Translations under genes and position numbers: made by a program
The notes under the pieces: generated by a model
Database searches by the model: none
What the model saw: only the letters and a program-made list of their open reading frames with translations
What the model was told of the DNA's origin: nothing
In this document: one piece after another, positions 52,830-61,813 of the stretch
Layout: every line of letters starts with the position of its first letter
How positions within the stretch are numbered: the stretch's first letter is position 1
NCBI GenBank assembly: GCA_036745275.1
Contig: DAIOGK010000005.1
Span: forward strand, 124,001 to 188,000
Length of the DNA: 64,000 bases
Direction: 5' to 3'
DNA from: JAIUNP01 sp020161975
Lineage (GTDB): Bacteria; Pseudomonadota; Alphaproteobacteria; Rhizobiales; Beijerinckiaceae

Positions 52830-55133
52830 TTGGCCCGCAAGAATCGCCCGGACGACGACTACACCCTGCCCTCGCGCGAAGAGATCCTGCACTTTATGGC
52901 AAGCGCCAGCGGCAAGATCGGCAAGCGCGAAATCGCACGCCATTTCGGTGTCGGCGGCGGCGCGCGCGTGGGCCTGAAGCGCCTCCTCAAGGAGCTTGAG
53001 GACGACGGCCTGCTCAGCCGCGAGCGCAAGGCCATCCATGCAGCCACCGAACTGCCGCACACGGTTGTCGGCGAGATCACCGGGCGCGACCGCGATGGCG
53101 ATCTCATCGCCCAACCGGTGGAGTGGGACGAGGCGCGGATGGGTTCGCCGCCGCGCATCATCCTGTTCTTCCCGAAAAAACTCCGCCGTAACGATGGGCC
53201 GCAGCCCGGTATCGGCGACCGCGCACTGATCAAGACCGAGCGCGACCGGCACGAGCCGAACCTTTATCAGGGCCGCGTCATCAAGCTTCTGTCCGTGCAC
53301 AAGGATCGGACCATCGGCATCTTCCGCGAGGATAAATCGCGTGGCGGCGGCCGGCTCATCCCTGTGGACAAGAAGGCGCGCGGCGAGGAAATCCTGATCC
53401 GCCCCGGAGACGAGGCCGAGGCCGAGGATGGTGACCTCATCGCCGTCGAGACCGAGAAATCGCGCTATCTCGGGCTGAAGACCGCGCACGTCCGCGAGGT
53501 TCTGGGGTCGATCAAGACCGAAAAGGCCGCGAGCCTCATCGCCATTCACCAGCACAACATTCCCCACGTTTTCCGCGAGGAAACGCTGGCGGAAGCTGCA
53601 AGCGCCCGCGAGGCGACGTTGGAAGGCCGCGAGGACTGGCGCACACTGCCACTCATCACCATCGATCCTGCGGATGCGAAAGATCACGACGACGCTGTCT
53701 TTGCCGCGCCGGACGAAAACCCCGAAAACGCCGGCGGCTTTATCCTCTCCATCGCCATTGCCGATGTTGCGGCCTATGTCCGGCCCGGCACTTCGCTGGA
53801 CCGGGAGGCACTGGAACGCGGCAATTCGGTCTATTTCCCCGACCGCGTTGTGCCGATGTTGCCCGAACGCATTTCGAACGATCTCTGCTCGCTGAAGCCG
53901 GGCGTCAACCGCCCTGCCCTTGCCTGCCGGGTCGTGATCGATGCGCGCGGGCGCAAGCTCAGCCACAGCTTCCACCGCGTGCTGATGCGTTCGGCCGCCA
54001 AGCTTGCCTATCCGCAGGCGCAGGCTGCGATTGATGGCCAGCCCGACGATGTTTCCGGACCGGTGCTTGATACCGTGCTGAAACCGCTCTGGGCCGCCTA
54101 TGAGGCGTTGAAAATCGCCCGCGACAAGCGCGGCCCGCTCGAACTCGACCTGCCCGAGCGCAAGTTGGTGCTGAACCCGGATGGCACGCTGAAGGATGTC
54201 ATCTCGCCCGAGCGGCTTGATGCCATGCGGCTGATCGAGGAGTTCATGATCCTCGCCAACGTCTGCGCCGCCGAGACGCTGGAGAAGAACCGCTCGTTGC
54301 TGCTCTTCCGGGTGCATGACGAGCCGAGCCTCGAAAAGATGGAGGCGTTGCGCGAATTCCTGCAATCCATCGGCATCGACCTTGCCAAGCAGACCGTGGC
54401 GCGGCCCGAACTCTTCAACCGCATCCTCGCCCGGGTGCGGGGCACGCCGAACGAGCACCTGACCAACGAGGTCGTGCTGCGCAGCCAGGCGCAGGCCGAA
54501 TATGCTCCTGAAAACTATGGACATTTCGGGTTAAATCTCAGGAAATACGCGCATTTCACCTCACCGATCCGCCGTTATGCCGATCTGATCGTGCATCGCG
54601 CGCTGATCCGGGCGCTCCATCTTGGCAAGGATGGCCTGCCCGACATGACGCTGGACCAGATGCGCGAGATCGGCGCGTCCATTTCCGCTGCCGAGCGCCG
54701 CGCCATGGCCGCCGAGCGCGACACCATCGACCGGTTGATCGCCTTCCACCTCGCGGACCGGATCGGCGCGAGTTTTTCGGGCCGCATTTCCGGCGTCACG
54801 CGCTCGGGCGCATTCATCAAACTCGACGGCCTGGGGGCCGATGGCTTTGTGCCCGCCGCCACCATCGGCAGCGATTACTACCACTTCGATGAGCGCCGCC
54901 ATGCTCTGGTTGGCAGCCGCACGGGCGAGACGTTCCAGCTTGGGGATCAGGTCAAGGTGCGGCTTGTTGAAGCACTCCCCGTTGCGGGCGCTTTAAGGTT
55001 CGAAATTCTGTCCGAAGGCCGCTATACGAAACCCTCGCCTCACCCCGCGCGGAGCCAGCGCGGGAACAAGTTGCCCTTCGGCGACCGGGGTCGACATCGG
55101 ACGGCGAGCCAGCATCCGAAGAGGGGAAAGTAA
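52830..55133 (+). CDS. rnr: Ribonuclease R
   Basis: 767 residues from the TTG at 52830 (AAGGA 10 bp upstream; LARKNRPDDDYTLPSREEI); longer starts would add a non-conserved extension. N-terminal winged helix (EIARHFGVGGGARVGLKRLL), cold-shock domains, RNB catalytic domain with TIDPADAKDHDDAVFA (metal-binding Asp cluster) and PDRVVPMLPERISNDLCSL (read in two parts), then an S1 domain (GRISGVTRSGAFIKLDGLGA) near residue 650. A processive 3'-5' exoribonuclease for structured RNA. It is followed directly by the DUF983 gene (1-bp gap), as in many Hyphomicrobiales. Confidence 0.96.
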   Translation: MARKNRPDDDYTLPSREEILHFMASASGKIGKREIARHFGVGGGARVGLKRLLKELEDDGLLSRERKAIHAATELPHTVVGEITGRDRDGDLIAQPVEWDEARMGSPPRIILFFPKKLRRNDGPQPGIGDRALIKTERDRHEPNLYQGRVIKLLSVHKDRTIGIFREDKSRGGGRLIPVDKKARGEEILIRPGDEAEAEDGDLIAVETEKSRYLGLKTAHVREVLGSIKTEKAASLIAIHQHNIPHVFREETLAEAASAREATLEGREDWRTLPLITIDPADAKDHDDAVFAAPDENPENAGGFILSIAIADVAAYVRPGTSLDREALERGNSVYFPDRVVPMLPERISNDLCSLKPGVNRPALACRVVIDARGRKLSHSFHRVLMRSAAKLAYPQAQAAIDGQPDDVSGPVLDTVLKPLWAAYEALKIARDKRGPLELDLPERKLVLNPDGTLKDVISPERLDAMRLIEEFMILANVCAAETLEKNRSLLLFRVHDEPSLEKMEALREFLQSIGIDLAKQTVARPELFNRILARVRGTPNEHLTNEVVLRSQAQAEYAPENYGHFGLNLRKYAHFTSPIRRYADLIVHRALIRALHLGKDGLPDMTLDQMREIGASISAAERRAMAAERDTIDRLIAFHLADRIGASFSGRISGVTRSGAFIKLDGLGADGFVPAATIGSDYYHFDERRHALVGSRTGETFQLGDQVKVRLVEALPVAGALRFEILSEGRYTKPSPHPARSQRGNKLPFGDRGRHRTASQHPKRGK

Positions 55134-55134
55134 T

Positions 55135-55587
55135 ATGGCCTTGCACTATAATTACGGCGAAGGCGCTGCCGAGGATGCGCCGCGGGATGTGGGCCAGGCC
55201 CTCCAGCGCGGTTTTTTCTGCCGTTGCCCGGATTGCGGCAAAGGGGCGATTTTCGGCAAGTTCCTGAAGGTCAATCCGGTCTGCGACGGTTGCGGCCTGA
55301 AACTCGACGGCCATCGCGCCGATGACATGCCGCCCTACATCGTCATCATGATCGTGGGACACATCGTGGTGGGGCTCAATCTCGCCTTCGAGCAGTCGGC
55401 GGAATGGCCACTCTGGGTGCATTTCTCGATTTGGCCGCTGCTCACAGTCGTTTCCGCCCTGCTGCTGCTACAGCCGGTCAAGGGCGCGCTGATCGGCTAT
55501 CAATGGGCGTTGAAGATGCACGGCTTCGACCCGATTCTGGCGCGCGACCCTGCCATGCCCGATCCGCTGCCCGAGGCGAAGGTCTGA
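55135..55587 (+). CDS. DUF983 membrane protein
   Basis: 150 residues. The N-terminal zinc-ribbon-like part FFCRCPDCGKGAIF...VCDGCGLKLDGH is followed by DDMPPYIVIMIVGHIVVG and a second helix (WPLLTVVSALLLLQPVKGALIG, read in parts). This is the standard DUF983 layout: two or three helices after a CxxC pair module. Function unknown; it always accompanies rnr in many alphaproteobacteria, as here with a 1-bp gap. Confidence 0.9.
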   Translation: MALHYNYGEGAAEDAPRDVGQALQRGFFCRCPDCGKGAIFGKFLKVNPVCDGCGLKLDGHRADDMPPYIVIMIVGHIVVGLNLAFEQSAEWPLWVHFSIWPLLTVVSALLLLQPVKGALIGYQWALKMHGFDPILARDPAMPDPLPEAKV

Positions 55588-55658
55588 GGTCTGTCAAAGC
55601 GTGAAAGTCAGGCGCGCTCCCGCCTTTGCGGGACCACGCGCCATGAGGGCAAGCCCGC

Positions 55659-56486
55659 TCAGCGCGTGCAGGCGTCGGCCTTCAGTCTCTCGAACTGGCT
55701 CATGCGGGCAGCGAGGGAGAAATCGCCGAAATCGAACTTGAGGTTCGAATAGACGCCGCTTTCCAGAAGATCGAACGACATCACATAGACTGGCGTCCGG
55801 TCACCGGGCTGTCCGGTTTCAAAATAGCTGACGCTGACCGGCCAGCGCCGCTCGCCCTCCAGGCCCGCCTTCCTGACAGCATCTTCGAGCCGATCCTTCG
55901 CGGGGCCGTCGACCGGATGCCCGATCAGCGCCGTCGTGTCGTAATATTTCTCGCCGCCGTCCGAACCATCATAGAGCGCGATGTTCAGGCTCCGCTCGCC
56001 CTTTTTGGCGGCCTCCAGCAGGCGGCGGGTATGTTCGGTCGGGAAAACCGGTTCGTCCGGCAGGTCGAGCTTGGTCCGCTTCGGCTGCTTCAGCACGATG
56101 GAAACGCCGCCGTCGCCGGCCCGTTCAGCCGTTCCGTCCGATTGCTGCGAGGTGACGTTATTGACCATGTTCTTCAGGTTGAAGCGGAAGCTCCTGCCCT
56201 CGCCGTCCTCCCAGGTGGACGAGCGCATATCCATCACCTTCTGCCGACCCTCGCCATCATCGATGGTCGTGACCTGCCGGAAGTTGAGCGCATAACCGTC
56301 GCAGGCATTGCCGGAAAACTCGAAGGCGATCCGCCCGCCGGCATTCGAGATCCCGCGCGACTTTTCGGGAATGAGCGCAATATCATAGACCGCACGATGG
56401 GCCAGCAGCGAGGGGCCAGCCGCCAACGCCGCGCCGGACGCGGCACTCAGCGCCGCCGCAAGAACAACCGAACCGATGCGCCGCAT
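55659..56486 (-). CDS. eipB: Cell-envelope protein EipB (DUF1849)
   Basis: 275 residues from the ATG at 56486 (CGGAG at 8 bp). Signal peptide ending near AALAAG, then the DUF1849 beta-spiral domain with HRAVYDIALIPEKSRGISN and GGRIAFEFSGNACDGYALNF (read separately). Two cysteines, in GNACDGY and the C-terminal DACTR, correspond to the conserved disulfide of EipB. In Brucella this periplasmic protein supports envelope integrity and virulence. Divergent from the RidA gene; the gene symbol follows the family. Confidence 0.88.
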   Translation of the reverse strand: MRRIGSVVLAAALSAASGAALAAGPSLLAHRAVYDIALIPEKSRGISNAGGRIAFEFSGNACDGYALNFRQVTTIDDGEGRQKVMDMRSSTWEDGEGRSFRFNLKNMVNNVTSQQSDGTAERAGDGGVSIVLKQPKRTKLDLPDEPVFPTEHTRRLLEAAKKGERSLNIALYDGSDGGEKYYDTTALIGHPVDGPAKDRLEDAVRKAGLEGERRWPVSVSYFETGQPGDRTPVYVMSFDLLESGVYSNLKFDFGDFSLAARMSQFERLKADACTR

Positions 56487-56638
56487 CACCAAACTCCGAA
56501 GAACCATGAAAAGAATGCCGGGACATCCTTTAGAATTGGAAAAACGGCGGCAATACGACCGCTTGCCACCGGCCCCCCTTTTGACGCAGGTTTGCATCAA
56601 ACGAACACGCATTCGCGAGTCAGAAAGGAAGCAACATA

Positions 56639-57109
56639 ATGAGCACGGTGGAACAACGGCTTCAAACCCTGGGAATCGCCCTGCCGGCGGCGGCCGCGCC
56701 CGTCGCCAACTATGTGCCGTTTGTACAGACCGGCAACCTGCTCGTCCTCTCCGGCCAGCTCTGTCTCGGTGCAGATGGCAAGATTGCGGACAGGCACAAG
56801 GGCAAGCTCGGCGCCGGCGTTTCCAACGAAGATGGCACGGAGGCTGCGCGGCTCTGCGCCATCAACCTGCTGGCCCAGGCGAAAGCCGCGCTCGGCTCGC
56901 TCGACCGGATCAGCCGCTGCGTGCGGCTTGGTGGCTTCATCAATGTAACGCCCGATTTCGGCGCCCTGCCCGTCATCATGAACGGTGCTTCAAACCTGAT
57001 GGTGGAGGTGCTGGGCGACGCAGGGCGCCACGCCCGCTCCACCGTCGGCATGGCGCAACTGCCACTTGATGCCGCCGTGGAAGTGGAAGCGATGTTCGAG
57101 GTGAAGTGA
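56639..57109 (+). CDS. RidA/YjgF-family protein
   Basis: 156 residues. Trimeric YjgF/RidA fold. The pieces VQTGNLLVLSGQLCLG and INLLAQAKAALGSLDRISRCVRL and SNLMVEVLGDAGRHARSTVG fit the subgroup with a long loop, in which the conserved Arg (HARSTVGM) binds the imine intermediate. RidA deaminates reactive enamines/imines from PLP enzymes; members of this subgroup may differ. The stop overlaps the GDPD gene start (atg inside tgatg), so they are coupled. Confidence 0.9.
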   Translation: MSTVEQRLQTLGIALPAAAAPVANYVPFVQTGNLLVLSGQLCLGADGKIADRHKGKLGAGVSNEDGTEAARLCAINLLAQAKAALGSLDRISRCVRLGGFINVTPDFGALPVIMNGASNLMVEVLGDAGRHARSTVGMAQLPLDAAVEVEAMFEVK

Positions 57110-57861
57110 TGGGGCGCGACCTTGCCTACATCACCGCCCGCAAGATCGCCCATCGCGGCCTGCACGACCGATCGGGCGGCATCATCGAGAATTCGATGAG
57201 TGCATTTCGCGCGGCGATTGCCGGCGGCTTTGCCATGGAATGCGACGTGCAGCTGACGGCGGATGGCGAGGCCGTGGTGTTCCACGATTTCACGCTCGAC
57301 CGGCTGACCATGGGCAGCGGCAAGGTGGTGGACCATTCCGCCGCCGCCCTGGCCGCCATCGCCATGAGGGACACGCTGGATCGTATTCCCACGCTTTCTG
57401 CGATGCTGGAAGAGGTCGCTGGCCGCTCCCTCATCGTCTGCGAAATCAAGAGCGCCTATGACGGCGACATGCGGCTGACCAACCGTGTCGCCGAAGTGGT
57501 GAGAAACTACGCCGGGCCGCTTGTCATCAAGTCGTTCGATCCCCGCATCGTTGCCCATTGGCATACGCTGAAAACCGGGCTGCCGGTCGGCATCGTCGCG
57601 ATGAACGATTACAGCTACCCCGACTATGATCGCTGTTCGGCGGCGGAAAAGCACGCCATGGCCAACCTTCTGCATTTTTCGGAAACGCGCCCGGAGTTCA
57701 TTTCCTGGCGGGTGCGCGACCTTCCCACCGGGGTGCCGAACCTCTGCCGCGTCGGCCTTGGCCTGCCCGTCATGACCTGGACTGTGCGGACGCCGGAGGA
57801 TGTGGCGCTGGCCAGCCGCCATGCGGACCAGATGGTGTTTGAAGGTTTTCTGCCTGAATGA
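57109..57861 (+). CDS. Glycerophosphodiester phosphodiesterase
   Basis: 250 residues from the ATG at 57109; the GTG 3 bp upstream is an alternative. GDPD motifs: KIAHRGLHDRSGG (HRG), ENSMSAFRAAIAGGFAMECD (E...D), AVVFHDFTLDRLTMG (HD) and EIKSAYDG. Hydrolyses glycerophosphodiesters to glycerol-3-phosphate and alcohol. No signal peptide, so cytoplasmic (UgpQ-like). It is coupled to the RidA gene and 12 bp before the FemAB-like gene. Confidence 0.92.
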   Translation: MGRDLAYITARKIAHRGLHDRSGGIIENSMSAFRAAIAGGFAMECDVQLTADGEAVVFHDFTLDRLTMGSGKVVDHSAAALAAIAMRDTLDRIPTLSAMLEEVAGRSLIVCEIKSAYDGDMRLTNRVAEVVRNYAGPLVIKSFDPRIVAHWHTLKTGLPVGIVAMNDYSYPDYDRCSAAEKHAMANLLHFSETRPEFISWRVRDLPTGVPNLCRVGLGLPVMTWTVRTPEDVALASRHADQMVFEGFLPE

Positions 57862-57872
57862 GGCGCTGATCC

Positions 57873-59045
57873 ATGAGGGCTGATCGCTTGTTGGGCTGGC
57901 GCGTCAGCACGCATACGCGCCTTCAGGACTTCACCGGACCAGCATGGGATGCCTGCGCAGCACCGTCGCGCAACCCATTCGTATCCTTCGCCTTTCTCTC
58001 GGCGCTGGAAGACAGCGGCTGCGTGGGCGGCCGCACGGGCTGGGCGCCCGCGCATCAGGCGGTGCGCGACAGCGACGGCAATGTCGTTGCCGTGGCACCG
58101 ACCTATGTGAAGAGCCACAGCCTCGGTGAATATGTGTTTGATCACGGCTGGGCCGAGGCCTTTGCGCGGGCCGGCGGCGCCTATTACCCGAAAATCCAGG
58201 TCGCGGTGCCCTTCACGCCAGCCACGGGGCCGCGCCTGATCGTTCGCGAGGGGATTGATCGCCCCGCCGCAATCGATGCTCTGACGCAAGGGCTTGAAGC
58301 CCTCCGCAGACAACTCGATGCTTCGTCCATCCACGCGACCTTCCTGCCGGAAGCCGAAGCGGACGCGTTGGCTGCACACAGCTATCTCATCCGCACTGAC
58401 CGGCAGTTTCACTGGGACAACGCAGGCTACGGCGCGTTCGACGATTTCCTCGCCGCCCTGTCCTCACGCAAGCGCAAGATGATCCGCCGTGAGCGGAAGG
58501 ATGCGCTGGCAAACGACATCACCATCCGCTGGTTGACCGGGCGCGACATTACGGAAGCTCACTGGGATGCGTTCTTTACGTTCTACATGAACACCGGCGC
58601 CCGCAAATGGGGCACCCCCTACCTCAACCGCCCGTTCTTCAGCCTGATCGGTGAGCGGATGGCCGATGCTTTGCTGCTGGTCATCGCCGAGCGCGCCGGC
58701 AAGCCCATCGCCGGCGCCATCAATTTTATCGGCGGTGGCACGCTGTTCGGTCGCAACTGGGGCGCCATCGAGGATCACCCCTTTCTGCATTTCGAGGTCT
58801 GCTATTATCAGGCCATGGAATTTGCCATCGCGCGCGGGCTTGCACGGGTCGAGGCCGGTGCGCAGGGCGAACACAAGCTGTTGCGCGGCTACCGCCCCGT
58901 CACCACCTTTTCCGCCCATGCCATAGCGCATGAAGGCCTCAGGGCCGCCGTCGCCCGTTACCTGAAGGTTGAACGCGAAGCCGTGCGCGAGGACAAGATT
59001 GAACTGGACAGGATGACCCCCTTTCGGCGAACCTCTGATCCGTAG
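57873..59045 (+). CDS. FemAB-like/DUF482 N-acyltransferase (GNAT fold)
   Basis: 390 residues, matching the DUF482/PF04339 group of FemAB-like proteins: NPFVSFAFLSALEDSGCVGG, AVAPTYVKSHSLGEYVFDH, RKRKMIRRERK and HFEVCYYQAMEFAIARG. These contain two GNAT-type domains. FemAB enzymes add amino acids to peptidoglycan bridges, but members of this subgroup are uncharacterised; some relatives are linked to lipid or peptidoglycan modification. Probably the third gene of the RidA-GDPD operon (12-bp gap). Confidence 0.85.
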   Translation: MRADRLLGWRVSTHTRLQDFTGPAWDACAAPSRNPFVSFAFLSALEDSGCVGGRTGWAPAHQAVRDSDGNVVAVAPTYVKSHSLGEYVFDHGWAEAFARAGGAYYPKIQVAVPFTPATGPRLIVREGIDRPAAIDALTQGLEALRRQLDASSIHATFLPEAEADALAAHSYLIRTDRQFHWDNAGYGAFDDFLAALSSRKRKMIRRERKDALANDITIRWLTGRDITEAHWDAFFTFYMNTGARKWGTPYLNRPFFSLIGERMADALLLVIAERAGKPIAGAINFIGGGTLFGRNWGAIEDHPFLHFEVCYYQAMEFAIARGLARVEAGAQGEHKLLRGYRPVTTFSAHAIAHEGLRAAVARYLKVEREAVREDKIELDRMTPFRRTSDP

Positions 59046-59125
59046 TCCTGCCGCATCATCCTACGTTCATGTCGCCCCGCTAGTGTAATGTTGGCGACGA
59101 CATAAATTTCCCGGAGGGGTCTGAG

Positions 59126-59473
59126 ATGGAGAGACGGAATTTCCTGAAAGGTGCATTGGCGCTGTTTGGCGCAGCGGCTGTGGGCGCAACGATAACCACA
59201 GACGAGGCTACGGCAGCCACCCCTACCCCAAAGCTCACGCCGGAAACGCCTGATGTGAAGGCAGAACCGGTTGCTGACGGCGATAATAAAGAAATGGATG
59301 CCGACGGCCAGTATTACTACCGCCGTCGATACTACCGCCCGCGTCGCAGATTATATTATCGCCGTCCTCGGCGGTACTATTATCGCCCCCGTCGGTACTA
59401 CTACCGCCGCCCTCGGCGCCGGATCTATTATCGGCCGCGGCGCGTTTATTACCGCCGGGCTTACTTCTGGTAA
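59126..59473 (+). CDS. Tat-targeted Tyr/Arg-repeat protein
   Basis: 115 residues. The N-terminus ERRNFLKGALALFGAAAVG is a twin-arginine signal; cleavage is likely after the Ala-rich stretch (TAATPTP). A Pro/Asp-rich spacer is followed, from about residue 62, by about 50 residues built almost only of Tyr, Arg and Pro in YYYRR/RPRR-type units, ending RRAYFW. The mature tail is strongly basic and aromatic, suiting binding to acidic polymers or an adhesive/cross-linking role. Similar YR-rich exported proteins occur in Hyphomicrobiales without known function. Has GGAGGGG just before the ATG. Confidence 0.7.
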   Translation: MERRNFLKGALALFGAAAVGATITTDEATAATPTPKLTPETPDVKAEPVADGDNKEMDADGQYYYRRRYYRPRRRLYYRRPRRYYYRPRRYYYRRPRRRIYYRPRRVYYRRAYFW

Positions 59474-59498
59474 GCGCGCCGTTCCTGTAGCATCAGTG

Positions 59499-59521
59499 AC
59501 GGGCGGCCACTGGCCGCCCGT
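59499..59521 (+). terminator. Hairpin after the Tyr/Arg-repeat gene
   Basis: Perfect 10-bp stem ACGGGCGGCC-ACT-GGCCGCCCGT; it is followed by gtggtttg rather than a U tract, so it may attenuate more than terminate. Lies between the repeat gene and the HIT gene. Confidence 0.5.
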
Positions 59522-59545
59522 GTGGTTTGAATGTCCGGAGTTGCC

Positions 59546-59977
59546 ATGGTCGCGCCTGCCTATGATCCCAACAACATTTTCGCAAAAATCCTGCGCGGCG
59601 AGATTCCCTGCCACAAGGTCTATGAGGATGAGCATGTGCTGGCCTTTATGGACATCATGCCGCGCGGTGACGGCCACACGCTGGTGATTCCGAAAGTCGC
59701 AGCACGCAACATTCTCGATCTGCCTGCGGAAGCTTTTGCGCCGCTGATGGCCGGCGTGCAGAAGGTTGCACGTGCCGCCAAGGCCGCGCTCGACGCCGAT
59801 GGCATCACGCTCCAGCAATTTTCAGAGCCGGCGGGCGGACAGGTGGTATTCCACATCCACTTTCACGTCATTCCGCGCTGGAACGGCGTGAGATTGCGGC
59901 CGCATACCGGCGAAATGGCGCCAGGCGCCGAACTCGCCGGATTCGCAAAGAAGATCGCGGCAGCGATTGGTGCATAA
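59546..59977 (+). CDS. HIT-family protein
   Basis: 143 residues from the ATG at 59546 (GGAG at 7 bp). The histidine triad is VFHIHFHVIPRW (HxHxH, about residues 96-106), and the N-terminus NNIFAKILRGEIPCHKVYED is the standard HIT start. These proteins hydrolyse nucleotide phosphoramidates or dinucleoside polyphosphates. HIT proteins of this kind are common in alphaproteobacteria; the exact substrate is open. Confidence 0.94.
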   Translation: MVAPAYDPNNIFAKILRGEIPCHKVYEDEHVLAFMDIMPRGDGHTLVIPKVAARNILDLPAEAFAPLMAGVQKVARAAKAALDADGITLQQFSEPAGGQVVFHIHFHVIPRWNGVRLRPHTGEMAPGAELAGFAKKIAAAIGA

Positions 59978-59978
59978 A

Positions 59979-60011
59979 GACGTGAATGGCCCGCCTTCGC
60001 GGAGCCATGCC
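59979..60011 (+). repeat. Fourth copy of the palindromic repeat
   Basis: gacgtgaatggcccgccttc and the end gcggagccatgcc match the element at 39770 with a few changes; the stem is ATGGC(c)CGC / GCG(ga)GCCAT. It sits between the convergent HIT and tpiA genes. Confidence 0.65.
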
Positions 60012-60021
60012 ACCGCCGCAC

Positions 60022-60789
60022 TCAGCGATAGGCCGCCGCGATTGCGAGGAAGTCCGCTGCCTTGAGGCTGGCGCCGCCGATCAGGGCGCCATCGACGTTG
60101 GCAACCGCCATCAGCGCGGCAGCGTTGTCGGGCTTGACCGAACCGCCGTAGAGAATGCGCATCCGCCCGGCCGTATCGGCGCCGAGCGCGCCCCGAAGCG
60201 TCTTGCGGATATCGGCATGAACCTCAGCGACATCGGCAATGGTCGGCGTGAGCCCCGTCCCGATCGCCCAGACCGGCTCATAGGCAATGATCGTGTTCCA
60301 GCGGCTCGCCCCCTCCGGCAGCGAACCCTTCACCTGCCTGCGAACGACGGCCAGCGTCTTGCCCGCTTCACGTTCGGCCCGGGTCTCACCCACGCAGACA
60401 ATGGCGCGCAGGCCAGCGCGCAGCGCAGCCTCGGCCTTCGCCTTTACAATGGTGCTGGTCTCGCCATGGTCGGCGCGGCGCTCGGAATGACCGACGATCA
60501 CGAAACTCGCCCCGGAATCAGCCAGCATTTCGGCGGAAATATCGCCCGTATGCGCACCGCTCGCCTTGGCATGGCAATCCTGCCCGCCGATTTCCAGCTT
60601 CGATCCAAGGCAGGCCGCCGCCGCCGTCAGCACCAAAGTCGCCGGGGTGCAGATGAGCAGTGCGGCGCGATTCTGAAGCGCGACGTCATAGCCGTCGGCA
60701 ATGGCCTTGATCTCGGACAGTGAGGCCCGCGTGCCGTTCATTTTCCAGTTTCCGGCAACAAGGGGGCGCGGGCGGGAGGTGATGGCCAT
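60022..60789 (-). CDS. tpiA: Triosephosphate isomerase
   Basis: 255 residues from the ATG at 60789. TIM barrel that interconverts dihydroxyacetone phosphate and glyceraldehyde-3-phosphate. Recognised: VAGNWKMNG (catalytic Lys), FVIVGHSERR (catalytic His), AYEPVWAIGTG (catalytic Glu) and ILYGGSVKPDN. All key residues are intact. The start codon choice avoids an N-terminal extension of 7 residues. Confidence 0.97.
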   Translation of the reverse strand: MAITSRPRPLVAGNWKMNGTRASLSEIKAIADGYDVALQNRAALLICTPATLVLTAAAACLGSKLEIGGQDCHAKASGAHTGDISAEMLADSGASFVIVGHSERRADHGETSTIVKAKAEAALRAGLRAIVCVGETRAEREAGKTLAVVRRQVKGSLPEGASRWNTIIAYEPVWAIGTGLTPTIADVAEVHADIRKTLRGALGADTAGRMRILYGGSVKPDNAAALMAVANVDGALIGGASLKAADFLAIAAAYR

Positions 60790-60916
60790 CGGGAATCTCG
60801 CTTCGATCATTGAAAGTCGGCCTTTTTCCTAGCGGGCGCTGTGAAATGACGCAATGCGGCCTTTGGTCTGTGCTTTTCAGCGTGTAAACGGGAACACTCT
60901 TCTCGGAATCTTCGAC

Positions 60917-61801
60917 ATGACCAGCATCCACCGCCTTCCGCCCCCGCGCGGCATCGACCACCTTGTCATCGCAGCGCGTGATCTTGACGCGCTGGCCGCG
61001 CATTATCGGCAGCTCGGCTTCACTGTGGGGCCGCGCAACACGCATCCCTGGGGCACTGAAAACCACATCGTCCAGATGCCCGGTTGCTTTCTGGAGTTGA
61101 TCGGCGTGGGTCATGGCGCCGCGATTCCCGAACAGACCGGCAGGGCTTACAGTTTTGGCGGCTTTGTCCGCGATTACCTCGCCCAAAGCGAAGGGCTGGC
61201 CATGCTGGTTCTGGAAAGTAACAACGCCATCGGCGATGCCGAGGACTTCCGCAAAGCCGGAATCGGCAATTTCGAGCCGTTCTTTTTCGAGCGCAGCGGG
61301 ATTCGCGCCGATGGCAGCGTGGCGAGGGTCGCCTTCACACTCGCCTTCGCAAAATGGCGGGGGGTGACTGGGGCCGGCTTCTTCACTTGCCAGCAGCATG
61401 AGCCGCAGAACTTCTGGAACCCCGCCGTGCAGACGCATGAAAACGGCGTGACCGGCATCGCCCGCGTCACCATGGTCGCGGATGACCCATCCGACATGCA
61501 CGAATTCCTCGGCGCTTTCATCCGTCAGCGCGAGATGCGCGCGACCTCTTTCGGCATCGAACTCGACACGGGCCGGGGGATTGTTGAAGTGCTTTCGCGC
61601 ACAGCCTTCCGGTTCCGTTTCGGCGTAGAGCCGCCGGGTAGCCCCGCCCTGGGGCCGCAGTTTGCCGCAATCACCTTCAACTGTGCAAAACCATCAGTGG
61701 TGGCCGCTCAGCAATCAGGACAACCGATCACGGCAGACAAAATGGGGGTAATTCCGGCTGAACTTGCAACAGGAGTTGTATTGGCCTTTGTCGGAAAATA
61801 G
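60917..61801 (+). CDS. VOC-family protein (glyoxalase-like domain)
   Basis: 294 residues from the ATG at 60917. The N-terminal half is a vicinal-oxygen-chelate fold: GIDHLVIAARDLDALAAHYRQLGF (in parts) with the metal His, and MPGCFLELIGVG carrying the Glu ligand. The second half is related but more diverged, as in the Glyoxalase_3-like PF13468 group. Enzymes of this superfamily include dioxygenases, lyases and resistance proteins; the activity cannot be assigned. Divergent from tpiA; 12 bp before a small membrane protein gene. Confidence 0.8.
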   Translation: MTSIHRLPPPRGIDHLVIAARDLDALAAHYRQLGFTVGPRNTHPWGTENHIVQMPGCFLELIGVGHGAAIPEQTGRAYSFGGFVRDYLAQSEGLAMLVLESNNAIGDAEDFRKAGIGNFEPFFFERSGIRADGSVARVAFTLAFAKWRGVTGAGFFTCQQHEPQNFWNPAVQTHENGVTGIARVTMVADDPSDMHEFLGAFIRQREMRATSFGIELDTGRGIVEVLSRTAFRFRFGVEPPGSPALGPQFAAITFNCAKPSVVAAQQSGQPITADKMGVIPAELATGVVLAFVGK

Positions 61802-61813
61802 TCGGAGCCACAA

